This document shows positions 9,119-16,883 of a stretch of 64,000 nucleotides of DNA, piece by piece; positions within the stretch are counted from its first letter, which is position 1, and each line of letters begins with the position of its first letter. A program made the translations under genes and the position numbers. Source of the DNA: Lachnospiraceae bacterium. GTDB lineage: Bacteria > Bacillota > Clostridia > Lachnospirales > Lachnospiraceae. The stretch covers positions 1-64,000 of the forward strand of contig JAFRSU010000025.1 of NCBI GenBank assembly GCA_017427415.1, read 5' to 3'. Below the pieces are notes generated by a model, which was not told where the DNA came from, searched no databases, and saw only the letters and a list, made by a program, of their open reading frames with translations.

Positions 9119-9209
9119 CCTTCCCCTTGAGGGGATATATCGCAACACGAAGTGTTGGGATGCCCTCCCTGGCGAAGGGAAGGGGACCGCGAAGCGGTGA
9201 ATGAGGTGT
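9119..9209 (+). repeat. Dispersed hairpin repeat, GATGAGGTGT family, copy 1 (composite)
   Basis: Copy 1 of an intergenic family seen four times in this window. It has a CCTTCCCC...GGGG half (9119-9134), an AACACGAAGTGTT hairpin, then a second G-rich half (9163-9184), a CCGCGAAGCGG hairpin (9188-9198) and the terminal GAATGAGGTGT (9199-9209). The 21 bases at 9163-9183 are identical to the inverted copy at 39947-39996. There is no T-run, so it is not a simple terminator. It fills the gap before nth. Confidence 0.75.
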
Positions 9210-9222
9210 AAATAATTAATTT

Positions 9223-9864
9223 ATGACTCCCAAAGAAAAAAAACGTATCAATACTATTCTTACCATCCTGGATGAAATGTATCCGGACGAAAGATGTTAT
9301 CTGGAATATGAAACCGACTGGCAGCTGCTCTTTGCCACGATCCTAAGTGCACAGTGCACCGATGCCAGAGTAAATCTGATAACAAAGGATCTTTATAAAA
9401 AATATAAGTCCCTAAAGGACTTTGCAAAAGCGGATATATCGGAGCTTGAGGAAGATGTAAGACCTGCCGGGTATTTCAGGAGCAAGGCTAAGCACATAAA
9501 AGAATGTGCGGCCATGCTTTTAAAAGTCCACGACGGGAAAGTACCTAAGAGTATAGAAGAACTGACGGCTTTACCCGGTGTCGGAAGAAAGACGGCCAAT
9601 GTCATAAGAAGCCATATATACAACGAGCCGAGCATAGTGGTCGATACGCATGTAAAAAGGATATCGAGGCTGTTGGGGCTCACCGATACGGATGACCCGG
9701 TAAAGGCAGAGTTCAGGCTGATGGAGATAATCCCTAAGGACCACTGGATAAGGATCAATCTCCAGCTTATAGACCATGGCAGGAATATCTGCATCTCGGG
9801 CAGACCGAAATGTGAGATCTGCCGGTTAAAGACCGTATGTCCTCACTATAAGGCTTCACATTGA
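9223..9864 (+). CDS. nth: Endonuclease III
   Basis: A 213-residue DNA glycosylase/AP lyase of base excision repair that removes oxidised pyrimidines. The helix-hairpin-helix motif LPGVGRKTANV carries catalytic Lys123, and VDTHVKRIS carries catalytic Asp141. The C-terminal Fe-S loop is intact with spacing C-X6-C-X2-C-X5-C in NICISGRPKCEICRLKTVC. Length matches the family. It is flanked on both sides by copies of the GATGAGGTGT repeat. Confidence 0.96.
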   Translation: MTPKEKKRINTILTILDEMYPDERCYLEYETDWQLLFATILSAQCTDARVNLITKDLYKKYKSLKDFAKADISELEEDVRPAGYFRSKAKHIKECAAMLLKVHDGKVPKSIEELTALPGVGRKTANVIRSHIYNEPSIVVDTHVKRISRLLGLTDTDDPVKAEFRLMEIIPKDHWIRINLQLIDHGRNICISGRPKCEICRLKTVCPHYKASH

Positions 9865-9899
9865 AGGATTGTAAGGCATACAGTAGGGAAGACTATATA

Positions 9900-9945
9900 G
9901 CCTTCCCCTCGAGGGGAAGGTGCCCCGAAGGGGCGGATGAGGTGT
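9900..9945 (+). repeat. Dispersed hairpin repeat, GATGAGGTGT family, copy 2
   Basis: A compact copy: the perfect stem CCTTCCCC-TCGA-GGGGAAGG (9901-9920), a second stem GCCCC-GAA-GGGGC (9922-9934), then GGATGAGGTGT (9935-9945). Its last base is the first base of the stop codon of the minus-strand gene that follows, so it lies exactly between two convergent genes. Confidence 0.8.
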
Positions 9946-10565
9946 CATTTATTCGCATCATCCGGCATGAGACTCCTAAGATAAATAATCGTCCTCTCCT
10001 GAGTCTTGGGACTGGCGCTTACGGTATCAATGAGAGCAGACAGCTTTTCGGTATCATTGATGAGAGCATATATCTCTCCTAAGATAGTCACTATCTGGTA
10101 AGTATAGATACCGTTTTCGACAAAGAAAAGAGCGGCTTTTTCGGCTTCAGCCAGACGTCCGTCTTCGTAAAGAAGCCTGCAAAGGTCTCCGAAATACGGG
10201 ACGAGAAATGTAAAGTTGCCGTCAGCTTCACTTAGTTTGGTAAAGTTGGCAGTACCGTATTTTTCCTTTAGTTCCGTGTTTGAGTACTCGGACAGGTCTG
10301 CAACAGGCTTATCCTTAAACTGGAGGATCCTGCTGCATACGGCATAAAGCTCGCTGTCCTCACTGCCCCTGTCATCAGGCAGGAACTGTTCGGTGACGGT
10401 GATATAGTGTATGTCGTTCGTACTTTTCCTGGGAACAAAGCCGGCTTTACGCTCGCGTTCCCAAAAGTCCTTACGGGTTTTTACTTCTTGCTTTGTATGC
10501 TTTTTAAGCTCGTAGGTGAGCCAGATCACAAATATCATTACCAGACCGAATACGGGTATTTTCAT
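9945..10565 (-). CDS. Membrane-anchored hypothetical protein
   Basis: A 206-residue protein with one N-terminal membrane helix (IPVFGLVMIFVIWLTYEL) followed by a charged segment (KKHTKQEVKTRKDFWERERK). The C-terminal half (about 120-200) is helical and reads like two or three TPR-type repeats (GDLCRLLYEDGRLAEAEKAA, TILGEIYALINDTEKLSAL). I do not recognise a family. GAGGT precedes the ATG on the minus strand. It is convergent with nth, with repeat copy 2 between them. A scaffold or assembly role is a guess. Confidence 0.7.
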   Translation of the reverse strand: MKIPVFGLVMIFVIWLTYELKKHTKQEVKTRKDFWERERKAGFVPRKSTNDIHYITVTEQFLPDDRGSEDSELYAVCSRILQFKDKPVADLSEYSNTELKEKYGTANFTKLSEADGNFTFLVPYFGDLCRLLYEDGRLAEAEKAALFFVENGIYTYQIVTILGEIYALINDTEKLSALIDTVSASPKTQERTIIYLRSLMPDDANK

Positions 10566-10637
10566 ATTGGTACCTCTTTATATATGCTGATGCAATTTAT
10601 AAATTAATGGTTTTACAGTTAAATAATAACAAGTTAT

Positions 10638-10673
10638 GTCATTCTGAGGGCACAGCCCGAAGAATCTTATATA
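10638..10673 (+). repeat. Dispersed hairpin repeat, TCATTCTGAGGG type
   Basis: ATTCTGAGGGC-ACA-GCCCGAAGAAT is a near-perfect hairpin followed by CTTATATA. The same tail, CCGAAGGATCTTATATA with one change, recurs at 11382-11398. The form resembles a hairpin repeat common in intergenic DNA of many bacteria. It lies upstream of the small membrane peptide gene. Confidence 0.55.
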
Positions 10674-10699
10674 CAAAAAAGAAACGGAGATAAACAACC

Positions 10700-10801
10700 A
10701 TGAATTTCTACAACAAAAAAACCAGAAGGATCATTACCGTTACCATCGTGCTCGTACTTGTGGCAGCACTCGTTATCTCACTTGTGGCGGCATTGGTTTA
10801 A
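10700..10801 (+). CDS. 33-residue membrane peptide
   Basis: MNFYNKKTRRIITVTIVLVL then 13 more hydrophobic residues ending AALV; stop TAA at 10799-10801. GGAG at 10686-10689 gives a proper ribosome site. The peptide has a basic N-terminal head (KKTRR) and a single membrane helix. Similar tiny genes with a FYNKK/FYDKK head occur in Clostridia, from memory. The gene stands alone between the minus-strand gene and the AIR-synthase-like gene. It may be a regulator of a membrane complex; function unknown. Confidence 0.6.
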   Translation: MNFYNKKTRRIITVTIVLVLVAALVISLVAALV

Positions 10802-10840
10802 TACAAGTATAGCATAATACAGACAGGATTTCAAACGTAT

Positions 10841-11362
10841 ATGTCGCAGACAAAAGAATATACCATAGTGATGGCGGGGTCGGCTGCGTGCCGGGCGGCC
10901 CTTGATATCCTATATTCAAAAGAAGATAAACTGAAAAAAAGATACTCACGTAATTACCTGGAGTTTGCCGGGGAGAAATTAAAAAAAGGCATCCTCGAGG
11001 GTCAGGACACGGAGGAGCTCATAAAAGGGATTGCTCCCGAAGCTTTTTTTCCATGCGGAAAAGACGGCGTATTCGGTGCTCTTTACATGCTTGGAGAAAA
11101 ACTGGAATGTGGTTTAAAGGTACAGCTTAAAAGCATACCTATAGAACAGGCGGCTATAGAATTCTGCGACTTAACTGACATAAACCCGTATGAGTCGGAC
11201 AGCACCGGAAGCATCGTACTGGCGGTAAAAGATGCGGGCAAGGCAGCGGAGCATGCCGGTCATCTCGGTATCGGGCTTAAAGTACTGGGTTATACTACAT
11301 CCGCAAATGCAAGGATCGTAGAAGCCGACACGGAAAGATACCTGACCCCGGGCGGCACTTGA
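10841..11362 (+). CDS. AIR synthase-related (PurM/HypE C-terminal-like) protein
   Basis: A 173-residue protein. The middle, SIPIEQAAIEFCDLTDINPY followed by GSIVLAVKDAG, matches the C-terminal domain pattern of PurM/HypE-type proteins (usually xPIxQExxEICxxxGxNPY), and LGIGLKVLGYTTSANARIV fits the closing strands. The N-terminal ATP-binding half of PurM/HypE is absent; instead there is a helical region (1-80) with GKDGVFGALYMLGE. It may be a stand-alone regulatory relative and not an active kinase or ligase. It precedes an Lrp regulator and an aminotransferase in the same direction, so a link to amino-acid metabolism is possible. Confidence 0.6.
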   Translation: MSQTKEYTIVMAGSAACRAALDILYSKEDKLKKRYSRNYLEFAGEKLKKGILEGQDTEELIKGIAPEAFFPCGKDGVFGALYMLGEKLECGLKVQLKSIPIEQAAIEFCDLTDINPYESDSTGSIVLAVKDAGKAAEHAGHLGIGLKVLGYTTSANARIVEADTERYLTPGGT

Positions 11363-11443
11363 CCCCGAGTAGTATTTGACTCCGAAGGATCTTATATATC
11401 CGGGATCAAAAGAGATGGAAAAATAAAAAACAGGAGATAAGAA

Positions 11444-11935
11444 ATGAACGAATTAAAAGAAAAAATATTACGAGCGATAGCGAAGGATTCTAAGATAGCG
11501 GCGGAGGAGCTGGCGATCAGGCTCGGATGCACAAAGGAAGAGCTGGTAACAGCCATAGCGGAGATGGAAGCGGATAAAGTCATCTGCGGTTATCCCACAC
11601 TTATAGACTGGGACAAGGTCTCGGATGAGAAGGTTACCGCGCTCATAGAGCTTAAGGTTACTCCCCAGAGGGGACAGGGCTTTGACAAGATAGCTGAGAG
11701 AATATATAAGTTTGACGAAGTGGAGTCAGTATATCTCATGTCCGGAGGCTTTGACCTGACAGTCATCATCCGCGGCAAGAGCATGAAGGAAGTATCACGT
11801 TTCGTATTCGAGAAGCTTGCACCCATGGAATCCATCCAGAGCACAGCTACACACTTCGTGCTTAAAAAATACAAGGATCAGGGTCTCATCATGCAGTTTG
11901 AAAGTGATGACGAGAGGATCCAGATGAATTTTTAA
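11444..11935 (+). CDS. Lrp/AsnC family transcriptional regulator
   Basis: A 163-residue protein with an N-terminal winged helix-turn-helix (KILRAIAKDSKIAAEELAIR, then GCTKEELVTAIAEME) and a C-terminal RAM/Lrp ligand-sensing domain (VTALIELKVTPQRGQGFD, YLMSGGFDLTVIIRG). Such proteins sense amino acids and form octamers. AGGAG lies 9 bases ahead of the ATG. The downstream aminotransferase, 62 bases away, is the obvious target or metabolic partner. The frequent pairing of AsnC-type regulators with class I aminotransferases in Clostridia supports that. Confidence 0.9.
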   Translation: MNELKEKILRAIAKDSKIAAEELAIRLGCTKEELVTAIAEMEADKVICGYPTLIDWDKVSDEKVTALIELKVTPQRGQGFDKIAERIYKFDEVESVYLMSGGFDLTVIIRGKSMKEVSRFVFEKLAPMESIQSTATHFVLKKYKDQGLIMQFESDDERIQMNF

Positions 11936-11997
11936 TACCGGATGCTGTATAGCAGTATTTGACAGACAATAAAAGAGTAATAGATCAGAGGACAAAA

Positions 11998-13170
11998 ATG
12001 AGAAACCCGTTAAATAAAACAATTACCGAGATAAAACCCTCGGGCATAAGAAAGTTTTTTGATATAGTTTCCGAGATGAAAGATGCTATCTCTTTAGGTG
12101 TCGGTGAGCCTGATTTTGAGACTCCCTGGCACATCCGTGAGGAGGGTATCTACTCACTTGAAAAAGGAAAGACACATTACACATCCAATGCAGGTCTTAA
12201 GGAACTTAGGCAGGAGATATGCAATTATCTTAACAGACGTTTTAACTTAAAGTACGATCCGATGAAGCAGGTACTTGTAACCATAGGCGGCAGCGAGGCT
12301 ATAGATGTGGCACTCCGTGTCATGCTTGAGCCGGGGGATGAGGTGCTTCTGCCCCAGCCGAGCTATGTATCCTACGAGCCGTGCGTCATCATGGCAGGCG
12401 GAAAGCCGGTGATCATCGAGCTTAAGGGCGAGGATGACTTTAAACTGACAGCACAGGAGATACTGGATGCCTGCACCGAGAAGACAAAGATACTGATCCT
12501 TCCCTTCCCGAACAACCCTACAGGTTCGGTCATGTCCAAGGACGAACTGGAAAAGATAGTAGACGTTATCATAGAAAAGGACCTGTTTGTAATCTCAGAC
12601 GAGATATATGCAGAGCTTACCTACGGAGAGAAGCATACATCCATTGCTTCACTTCCGGGGATGATGGAGAGGACCATAGTCATCAACGGTTTTTCAAAGG
12701 CATATGCCATGACCGGATGGAGACTCGGGTATGCGGCTGGTCCCGAAGTTATCATCAAGCAGATGATAAAGCTTCATCAGTTTTCCATCATGTGCGCAGC
12801 CAGCTTCAGCCAGCACGCAGCCATAGAGGCTCTTAAAAACGGTGATGCCGATGTGGAGATGATGACCGAGGCATATGACCAGAGAAGAAGATTGCTTATA
12901 CATGAGTTGAGGCGTATGGGTCTGCCCACCTTTGAGGCAAGGGGAGCATTTTATGTATTCCCGTGCATAAAGGGTACGGGTATGACCTCTGAAGAGTTTG
13001 CCACCAGGCTCTTAAAGGAGGAAAAGGTAGCAGTGGTACCCGGTACCGCATTCGGAGACAGCGGTGAAGGTTATTTACGTATTTCTTATGCGTATTCCAT
13101 AGAGAAGATCAAGGAAGCACTTGAGAGGATAGAGCGTTTTGTTAAAAAATATCAGAAGCAGGATGCGTAA
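11998..13170 (+). CDS. PLP-dependent class I/II aminotransferase
   Basis: A 390-residue fold-type I aminotransferase. PLP lysine Lys234 is in NGFSKAYAMTGWRLGY; PNNPTG and the C-terminal YLRISYAYS arginine motif are present, and the N-terminal SLGVGEPDFETP is typical of aspartate/aromatic aminotransferases (PatA or AspC group). AGAGG about 7 bases ahead of ATG 11998 fixes the start; an upstream TTG at 11959 is rejected. Substrate is not determined; the Lrp neighbour suggests an amino acid such as alanine, aspartate or an aromatic one. TrmL follows after 6 bases, so the two are co-transcribed. Confidence 0.92.
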   Translation: MRNPLNKTITEIKPSGIRKFFDIVSEMKDAISLGVGEPDFETPWHIREEGIYSLEKGKTHYTSNAGLKELRQEICNYLNRRFNLKYDPMKQVLVTIGGSEAIDVALRVMLEPGDEVLLPQPSYVSYEPCVIMAGGKPVIIELKGEDDFKLTAQEILDACTEKTKILILPFPNNPTGSVMSKDELEKIVDVIIEKDLFVISDEIYAELTYGEKHTSIASLPGMMERTIVINGFSKAYAMTGWRLGYAAGPEVIIKQMIKLHQFSIMCAASFSQHAAIEALKNGDADVEMMTEAYDQRRRLLIHELRRMGLPTFEARGAFYVFPCIKGTGMTSEEFATRLLKEEKVAVVPGTAFGDSGEGYLRISYAYSIEKIKEALERIERFVKKYQKQDA

Positions 13171-13176
13171 GGGATA

Positions 13177-13668
13177 ATGAACATAGTATTACATGAACCG
13201 GAGATACCGGAGAATACAGGTAATATAGGGCGGACCTGTGTGGCGACAGATTCGGTCCTCCATCTTATAAAGCCCCTGGGATTTGTGATAGATGACAAGC
13301 ATCTGAAACGTGCGGGGCTTGATTATTGGCCAAAGTTAAAATATTTTGTATACGAAAGCTATGAGGATTTCCTTGCGAAAAATCCGAATGCAAAGATCTT
13401 TTATGCCACCACAAAGGCTAAGAGATGCTATTCGGATGTAAGTTTCGGACCTGATGATTTCATCATGTTCGGAAAGGAAAGTGCCGGGATACCGGAGGAG
13501 ATACTTGTGGATAATGAACCCACCTGTATCCGCATCCCTATGTGGGGCGACATAAGGTCGCTGAACTTAGGCAATTCCGTGGCAGTTATTTTGTACGAAG
13601 CATTGAGACAGAATAGCTTCGGAGAACTTAACAGACAAGGAGAACTTCACAGGCTTTCTTGGAAATGA
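13177..13668 (+). CDS. trmL: tRNA (cytidine/uridine-34-2'-O)-methyltransferase
   Basis: A 163-residue SPOUT enzyme that methylates the wobble ribose of tRNA-Leu isoacceptors using SAM. Family motifs: EPEIPENTGNIGRTCVATDS at the N-terminus, IMFGKESAGIPEEIL in the middle and the trefoil-knot end IRIPMWGDIRSLNLGNSVAV. The length equals bacterial TrmL. mutS2 starts 13 bases after the stop. Confidence 0.95.
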   Translation: MNIVLHEPEIPENTGNIGRTCVATDSVLHLIKPLGFVIDDKHLKRAGLDYWPKLKYFVYESYEDFLAKNPNAKIFYATTKAKRCYSDVSFGPDDFIMFGKESAGIPEEILVDNEPTCIRIPMWGDIRSLNLGNSVAVILYEALRQNSFGELNRQGELHRLSWK

Positions 13669-13681
13669 AAGTTTGAAAGTT

Positions 13682-16060
13682 ATGAATGAGAAAGTTTTAA
13701 AAACATTAGAATTTAATAAAATTATCGACAAGCTCCGTGAGCTTGCGGGCTCTGCAATAGGAAAAGAAAAATGCGTGGAGCTTAAACCTATCTCCGATTT
13801 AGAAGAGATAAGGACACTGCAGTCAGAGACGGCTGCGGCTCTCAACAGGATATACAGGAAAGGAAGCCTTTCCTTTTCCGGTATCCATGATATCAGGCCG
13901 TCCATAAAAAGACTTGAGATAAGGTCCACCTTAGGCATGGGTGAACTCATGCATATCAGCTCAGTGCTTACGGCATCCGAGCATGTAAAACAGTACGGTG
14001 AACAGTCAGAGGGTGAGGCAGAGGATGCATTATCCGAACGCTTCAGACTGATAGAACCGCTTAAAAGCGTTAACCGTGAGATACTGCGCTGTATACTCTC
14101 TGAGGACGAGATGGCGGATGATGCAAGTCCCGGACTAAAAAGTGTGAGGCGGAGCATCAAGGTCGCAAACGATAAGATAAGGGATCAGCTTAATTCCATC
14201 ATCAATTCACAGGACAACAAGCTTATCCTTCAGGATAATCTTATCACCATGAGGGACGGCAGGTACTGTATACCGGTCAAGTCCGAGTATAAAAACAGCT
14301 TTTCCGGCATGATACATGACCAGTCCTCAAGCGGCTCGACCGTATTTATCGAGCCCATGGCGGTAGTAAAGCTCAACAACGAGTTAAAGGAGCTGGCTAT
14401 CCGCGAGCAGGAAGAGATAGAGAAGGTACTTGAGACCCTATCACAGATGCTCTTTAACGAGACAGCGGAATTAAAGTACAACATCGATACCATAGCCGAG
14501 TTTGACTTTATATTTGCCAGAGGTACGCTTGCCAAGAGCATGAAGGCCTCTGAGCCGAAGTTTAATGATAAGGGCTATATCAATATCAAAAAGGCAAGGC
14601 ATCCGCTTATAGATGCAAAGAAGGTAGTGCCGATAGATATCACCTTGGGCGGGGACTTCTCGCTTCTTGTGATAACAGGTCCCAATACCGGCGGTAAAAC
14701 AGTATCGCTTAAGACCATCGGCCTGTTTACCCTTATGGGGCAGGCGGGACTTCATATTCCTGCATTTGACGGTTCGGAGCTTGCGGTATTTGATGAGGTA
14801 TATGCGGATATAGGTGATGAGCAGAGCATAGAGCAGAGCTTATCCACCTTCTCATCACATATGAAAAATACGGTATCTATCTTAAAGGAAGCCGACGAAA
14901 AGTCACTGGTGCTTTTTGATGAGTTAGGTGCAGGTACGGATCCGACCGAGGGTGCGGCACTTGCCATGAGTATACTTAATTTCCTGCACAACAGGGATAT
15001 AAGGGTCATGGCTACCACACACTATGCGGAGCTTAAGCTCTACGCGCTTTCAACACCCGGTGTGTCGAACGCATGCTGTGAGTTTGATGTGGAGACCTTA
15101 AGTCCTACTTACAGGCTCCTCATCGGTATTCCCGGCAAAAGTAACGCATTCGCGATATCGAAGAAGCTCGGGCTTTCCGATGAAGTCATCTCCATGGCGG
15201 AGAGCTATATCGGTACCAGGGATAAGAGCTTTGAGGATATCATCGGCGGACTTGAAAAGAGCAGACGCGATACCGAAAAGGCACTCTCAGAAGCCGAAGC
15301 GATCAGAAAAGAAGCTGCGGAACTAAAGGCCAAATGGGAAGAAAAGCAGCGTAAGCTTGACGCGGCAAGGGACAGAGTACTTGCCGAGGCCAATGAAAAG
15401 GCTGCAAAGATCCTTCAGGAAACAAAAGACTATGCGGATGAGAGCATAAGAAAGCTGAATAAGCTCGCCGCATCCGGTCAGAACATGAGGGACATGGAGC
15501 ATGAACGCAGCAGCTTAAGAGATATGCTTAACGAGAAAAATAAAGGTCTTTCCGGCAACACCGTAAAGAAGAAAAAGGCTGCACGTACTCCTGAAGAGGT
15601 CAAGGTCGGGGATGATGTACATGTATTATCCTTTGATGTGGACGCTAAAGTCCTGACACTGCCCAACCAGAAAGGTGAAATCTATGTACAGATAGGTGCC
15701 ATGAGAACTCAGGTAGCCTTAAAGGACATAGAGCTTATAGAAAAGAAGGAAGAAGAACAGCCTAAGCTGAAAACCGGAGCCGACGGCATCAAGATGTCAA
15801 AGCAGATGAGCATCAGTCCGGAGTGCAACATCATAGGCATGCGTGTGGATGAAGCCATGCCGATAGTCGATAAGTACTTGGATGATGCATATCTGGCTCA
15901 CCTGCCGCAGTGCACGGTTATACACGGACGCGGCACCGGAGCATTGAAGACTGCGGTACATGCACATCTTAAAAAGTTGAAATATGTAAAGGAATACCGC
16001 CTCGGTAACTTCGGAGAGGGTGACCAGGGCGTAACTATTGTGGTATTCAAAGAGAAATGA
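13682..16060 (+). CDS. mutS2: MutS2 family ATPase/endonuclease
   Basis: A 792-residue protein starting MNEKVLKTLEFNKI, typical for MutS2. Order: helical core and clamp (1-300), ABC-type ATPase with Walker A GPNTGGKT (333-340) and Walker B ending SLVLFDELGAGTDP, coiled coil (about 510-620), KOW-like part (VGDDVHVL), and a C-terminal Smr domain with VIHGRGTGALK. MutS2 suppresses recombination in some species and, in Bacillus subtilis, acts on collided ribosomes. A TTG at 13673 would add three residues; the ATG is preferred. It is followed by repeat copy 3. Confidence 0.96.
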   Translation: MNEKVLKTLEFNKIIDKLRELAGSAIGKEKCVELKPISDLEEIRTLQSETAAALNRIYRKGSLSFSGIHDIRPSIKRLEIRSTLGMGELMHISSVLTASEHVKQYGEQSEGEAEDALSERFRLIEPLKSVNREILRCILSEDEMADDASPGLKSVRRSIKVANDKIRDQLNSIINSQDNKLILQDNLITMRDGRYCIPVKSEYKNSFSGMIHDQSSSGSTVFIEPMAVVKLNNELKELAIREQEEIEKVLETLSQMLFNETAELKYNIDTIAEFDFIFARGTLAKSMKASEPKFNDKGYINIKKARHPLIDAKKVVPIDITLGGDFSLLVITGPNTGGKTVSLKTIGLFTLMGQAGLHIPAFDGSELAVFDEVYADIGDEQSIEQSLSTFSSHMKNTVSILKEADEKSLVLFDELGAGTDPTEGAALAMSILNFLHNRDIRVMATTHYAELKLYALSTPGVSNACCEFDVETLSPTYRLLIGIPGKSNAFAISKKLGLSDEVISMAESYIGTRDKSFEDIIGGLEKSRRDTEKALSEAEAIRKEAAELKAKWEEKQRKLDAARDRVLAEANEKAAKILQETKDYADESIRKLNKLAASGQNMRDMEHERSSLRDMLNEKNKGLSGNTVKKKKAARTPEEVKVGDDVHVLSFDVDAKVLTLPNQKGEIYVQIGAMRTQVALKDIELIEKKEEEQPKLKTGADGIKMSKQMSISPECNIIGMRVDEAMPIVDKYLDDAYLAHLPQCTVIHGRGTGALKTAVHAHLKKLKYVKEYRLGNFGEGDQGVTIVVFKEK

Positions 16061-16064
16061 ACCA

Positions 16065-16110
16065 AGGCTTCCCCAAGGGAAGCTGTCGGCGCAGCCGACT
16101 GATGAGGTGT
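16065..16110 (+). repeat. Dispersed hairpin repeat, GATGAGGTGT family, copy 3
   Basis: AGGCTTCCC-CAA-GGGAAGCT stem, then GTCGGC-GCA-GCCGAC stem, then TGATGAGGTGT. It lies 4 bases after the mutS2 stop and 35 bases before the response regulator gene. No T-run follows. Confidence 0.8.
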
Positions 16111-16145
16111 AGAAATATAACAGCTTTTAATATAGGAGGAGGAAA

Positions 16146-16883
16146 ATGGCGTACAAACAGAAAATATTGATAGTGGATGACGACGGGAACATAGCCGAAC
16201 TGATATCCCTCTATCTTATGAAAGAGTGCTTTGATACATGTATAGCGGAGGACGGGGAAGACGCCCTGGAAAAGTTTGACAGCTTCCAGCCGGATCTCAT
16301 CCTGCTTGATCTCATGCTCCCGGGCATAGACGGATATGAGGTCTGCAGGGAGATAAGAAAGACCTCGAGAGTGCCCGTTATCATGCTTTCCGCTAAGGGT
16401 GAGACATTTGACAAGGTATTGGGCTTAGAGCTCGGTGCGGACGACTATATGGTTAAGCCCTTTGACTCCAAAGAGCTCGTGGCGCGTGTACGTGCGGTGC
16501 TACGCCGCCAGCAGAATTCGGGACTCCCGGAGAAGATCCCGACCGTTAAGATCGAGGAGACGGGAGATATCGTAAGATATCCCGAGCTTGTGGTCAACAA
16601 GGATAATTACACGGTACTTTATAAAGATAAGAATATAGAGATGCCTCCTAAAGAGCTTGAGCTTCTGTATTTCCTTATGACCAATCCCAATAAGGTATTT
16701 ACGCGTGAGCAGCTTTTGGATCATATCTGGGGATATGACTATATAGGCGATACCAGAACGGTCGATGTACATGTAAAGAGACTGAGGGAAAAGATAAAGG
16801 ATACTGAAAACTGGAGTTTAGCTACTGTTTGGGGCGTAGGTTACAAATTCGAAGTGATAAGACAAAATGAGAGTATCGTATAA
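16146..16883 (+). CDS. OmpR/PhoB-type response regulator
   Basis: A 245-residue two-domain regulator. The receiver domain has VDDDG (10-14) and phospho-acceptor Asp55 in LILLDLMLPG; Lys is in DDYMVKPFD. The C-terminal winged helix (about 150-240) has REQLLDHIWGYDYIGDTRTV and VHVKRLREKI. The ribosome site is AGGAGGAGG. The gene overlaps the histidine kinase gene by 17 bases, so the two are translationally coupled. The architecture matches WalR/PhoP-like envelope regulators, but gene order does not match the classical walRK operon. Confidence 0.95.
   Translation: MAYKQKILIVDDDGNIAELISLYLMKECFDTCIAEDGEDALEKFDSFQPDLILLDLMLPGIDGYEVCREIRKTSRVPVIMLSAKGETFDKVLGLELGADDYMVKPFDSKELVARVRAVLRRQQNSGLPEKIPTVKIEETGDIVRYPELVVNKDNYTVLYKDKNIEMPPKELELLYFLMTNPNKVFTREQLLDHIWGYDYIGDTRTVDVHVKRLREKIKDTENWSLATVWGVGYKFEVIRQNESIV

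Noticed and set aside
9119..9945. The GATGAGGTGT hairpins as terminators or CRISPR repeats
   Set aside because: They lack T-runs, are few, scattered, variable in the stems and without spacers.
11959..11997. N-terminal extension of the aminotransferase from TTG 11959
   Set aside because: It has no ribosome site, whereas AGAGG precedes ATG 11998 and the family N-terminus fits the shorter form.
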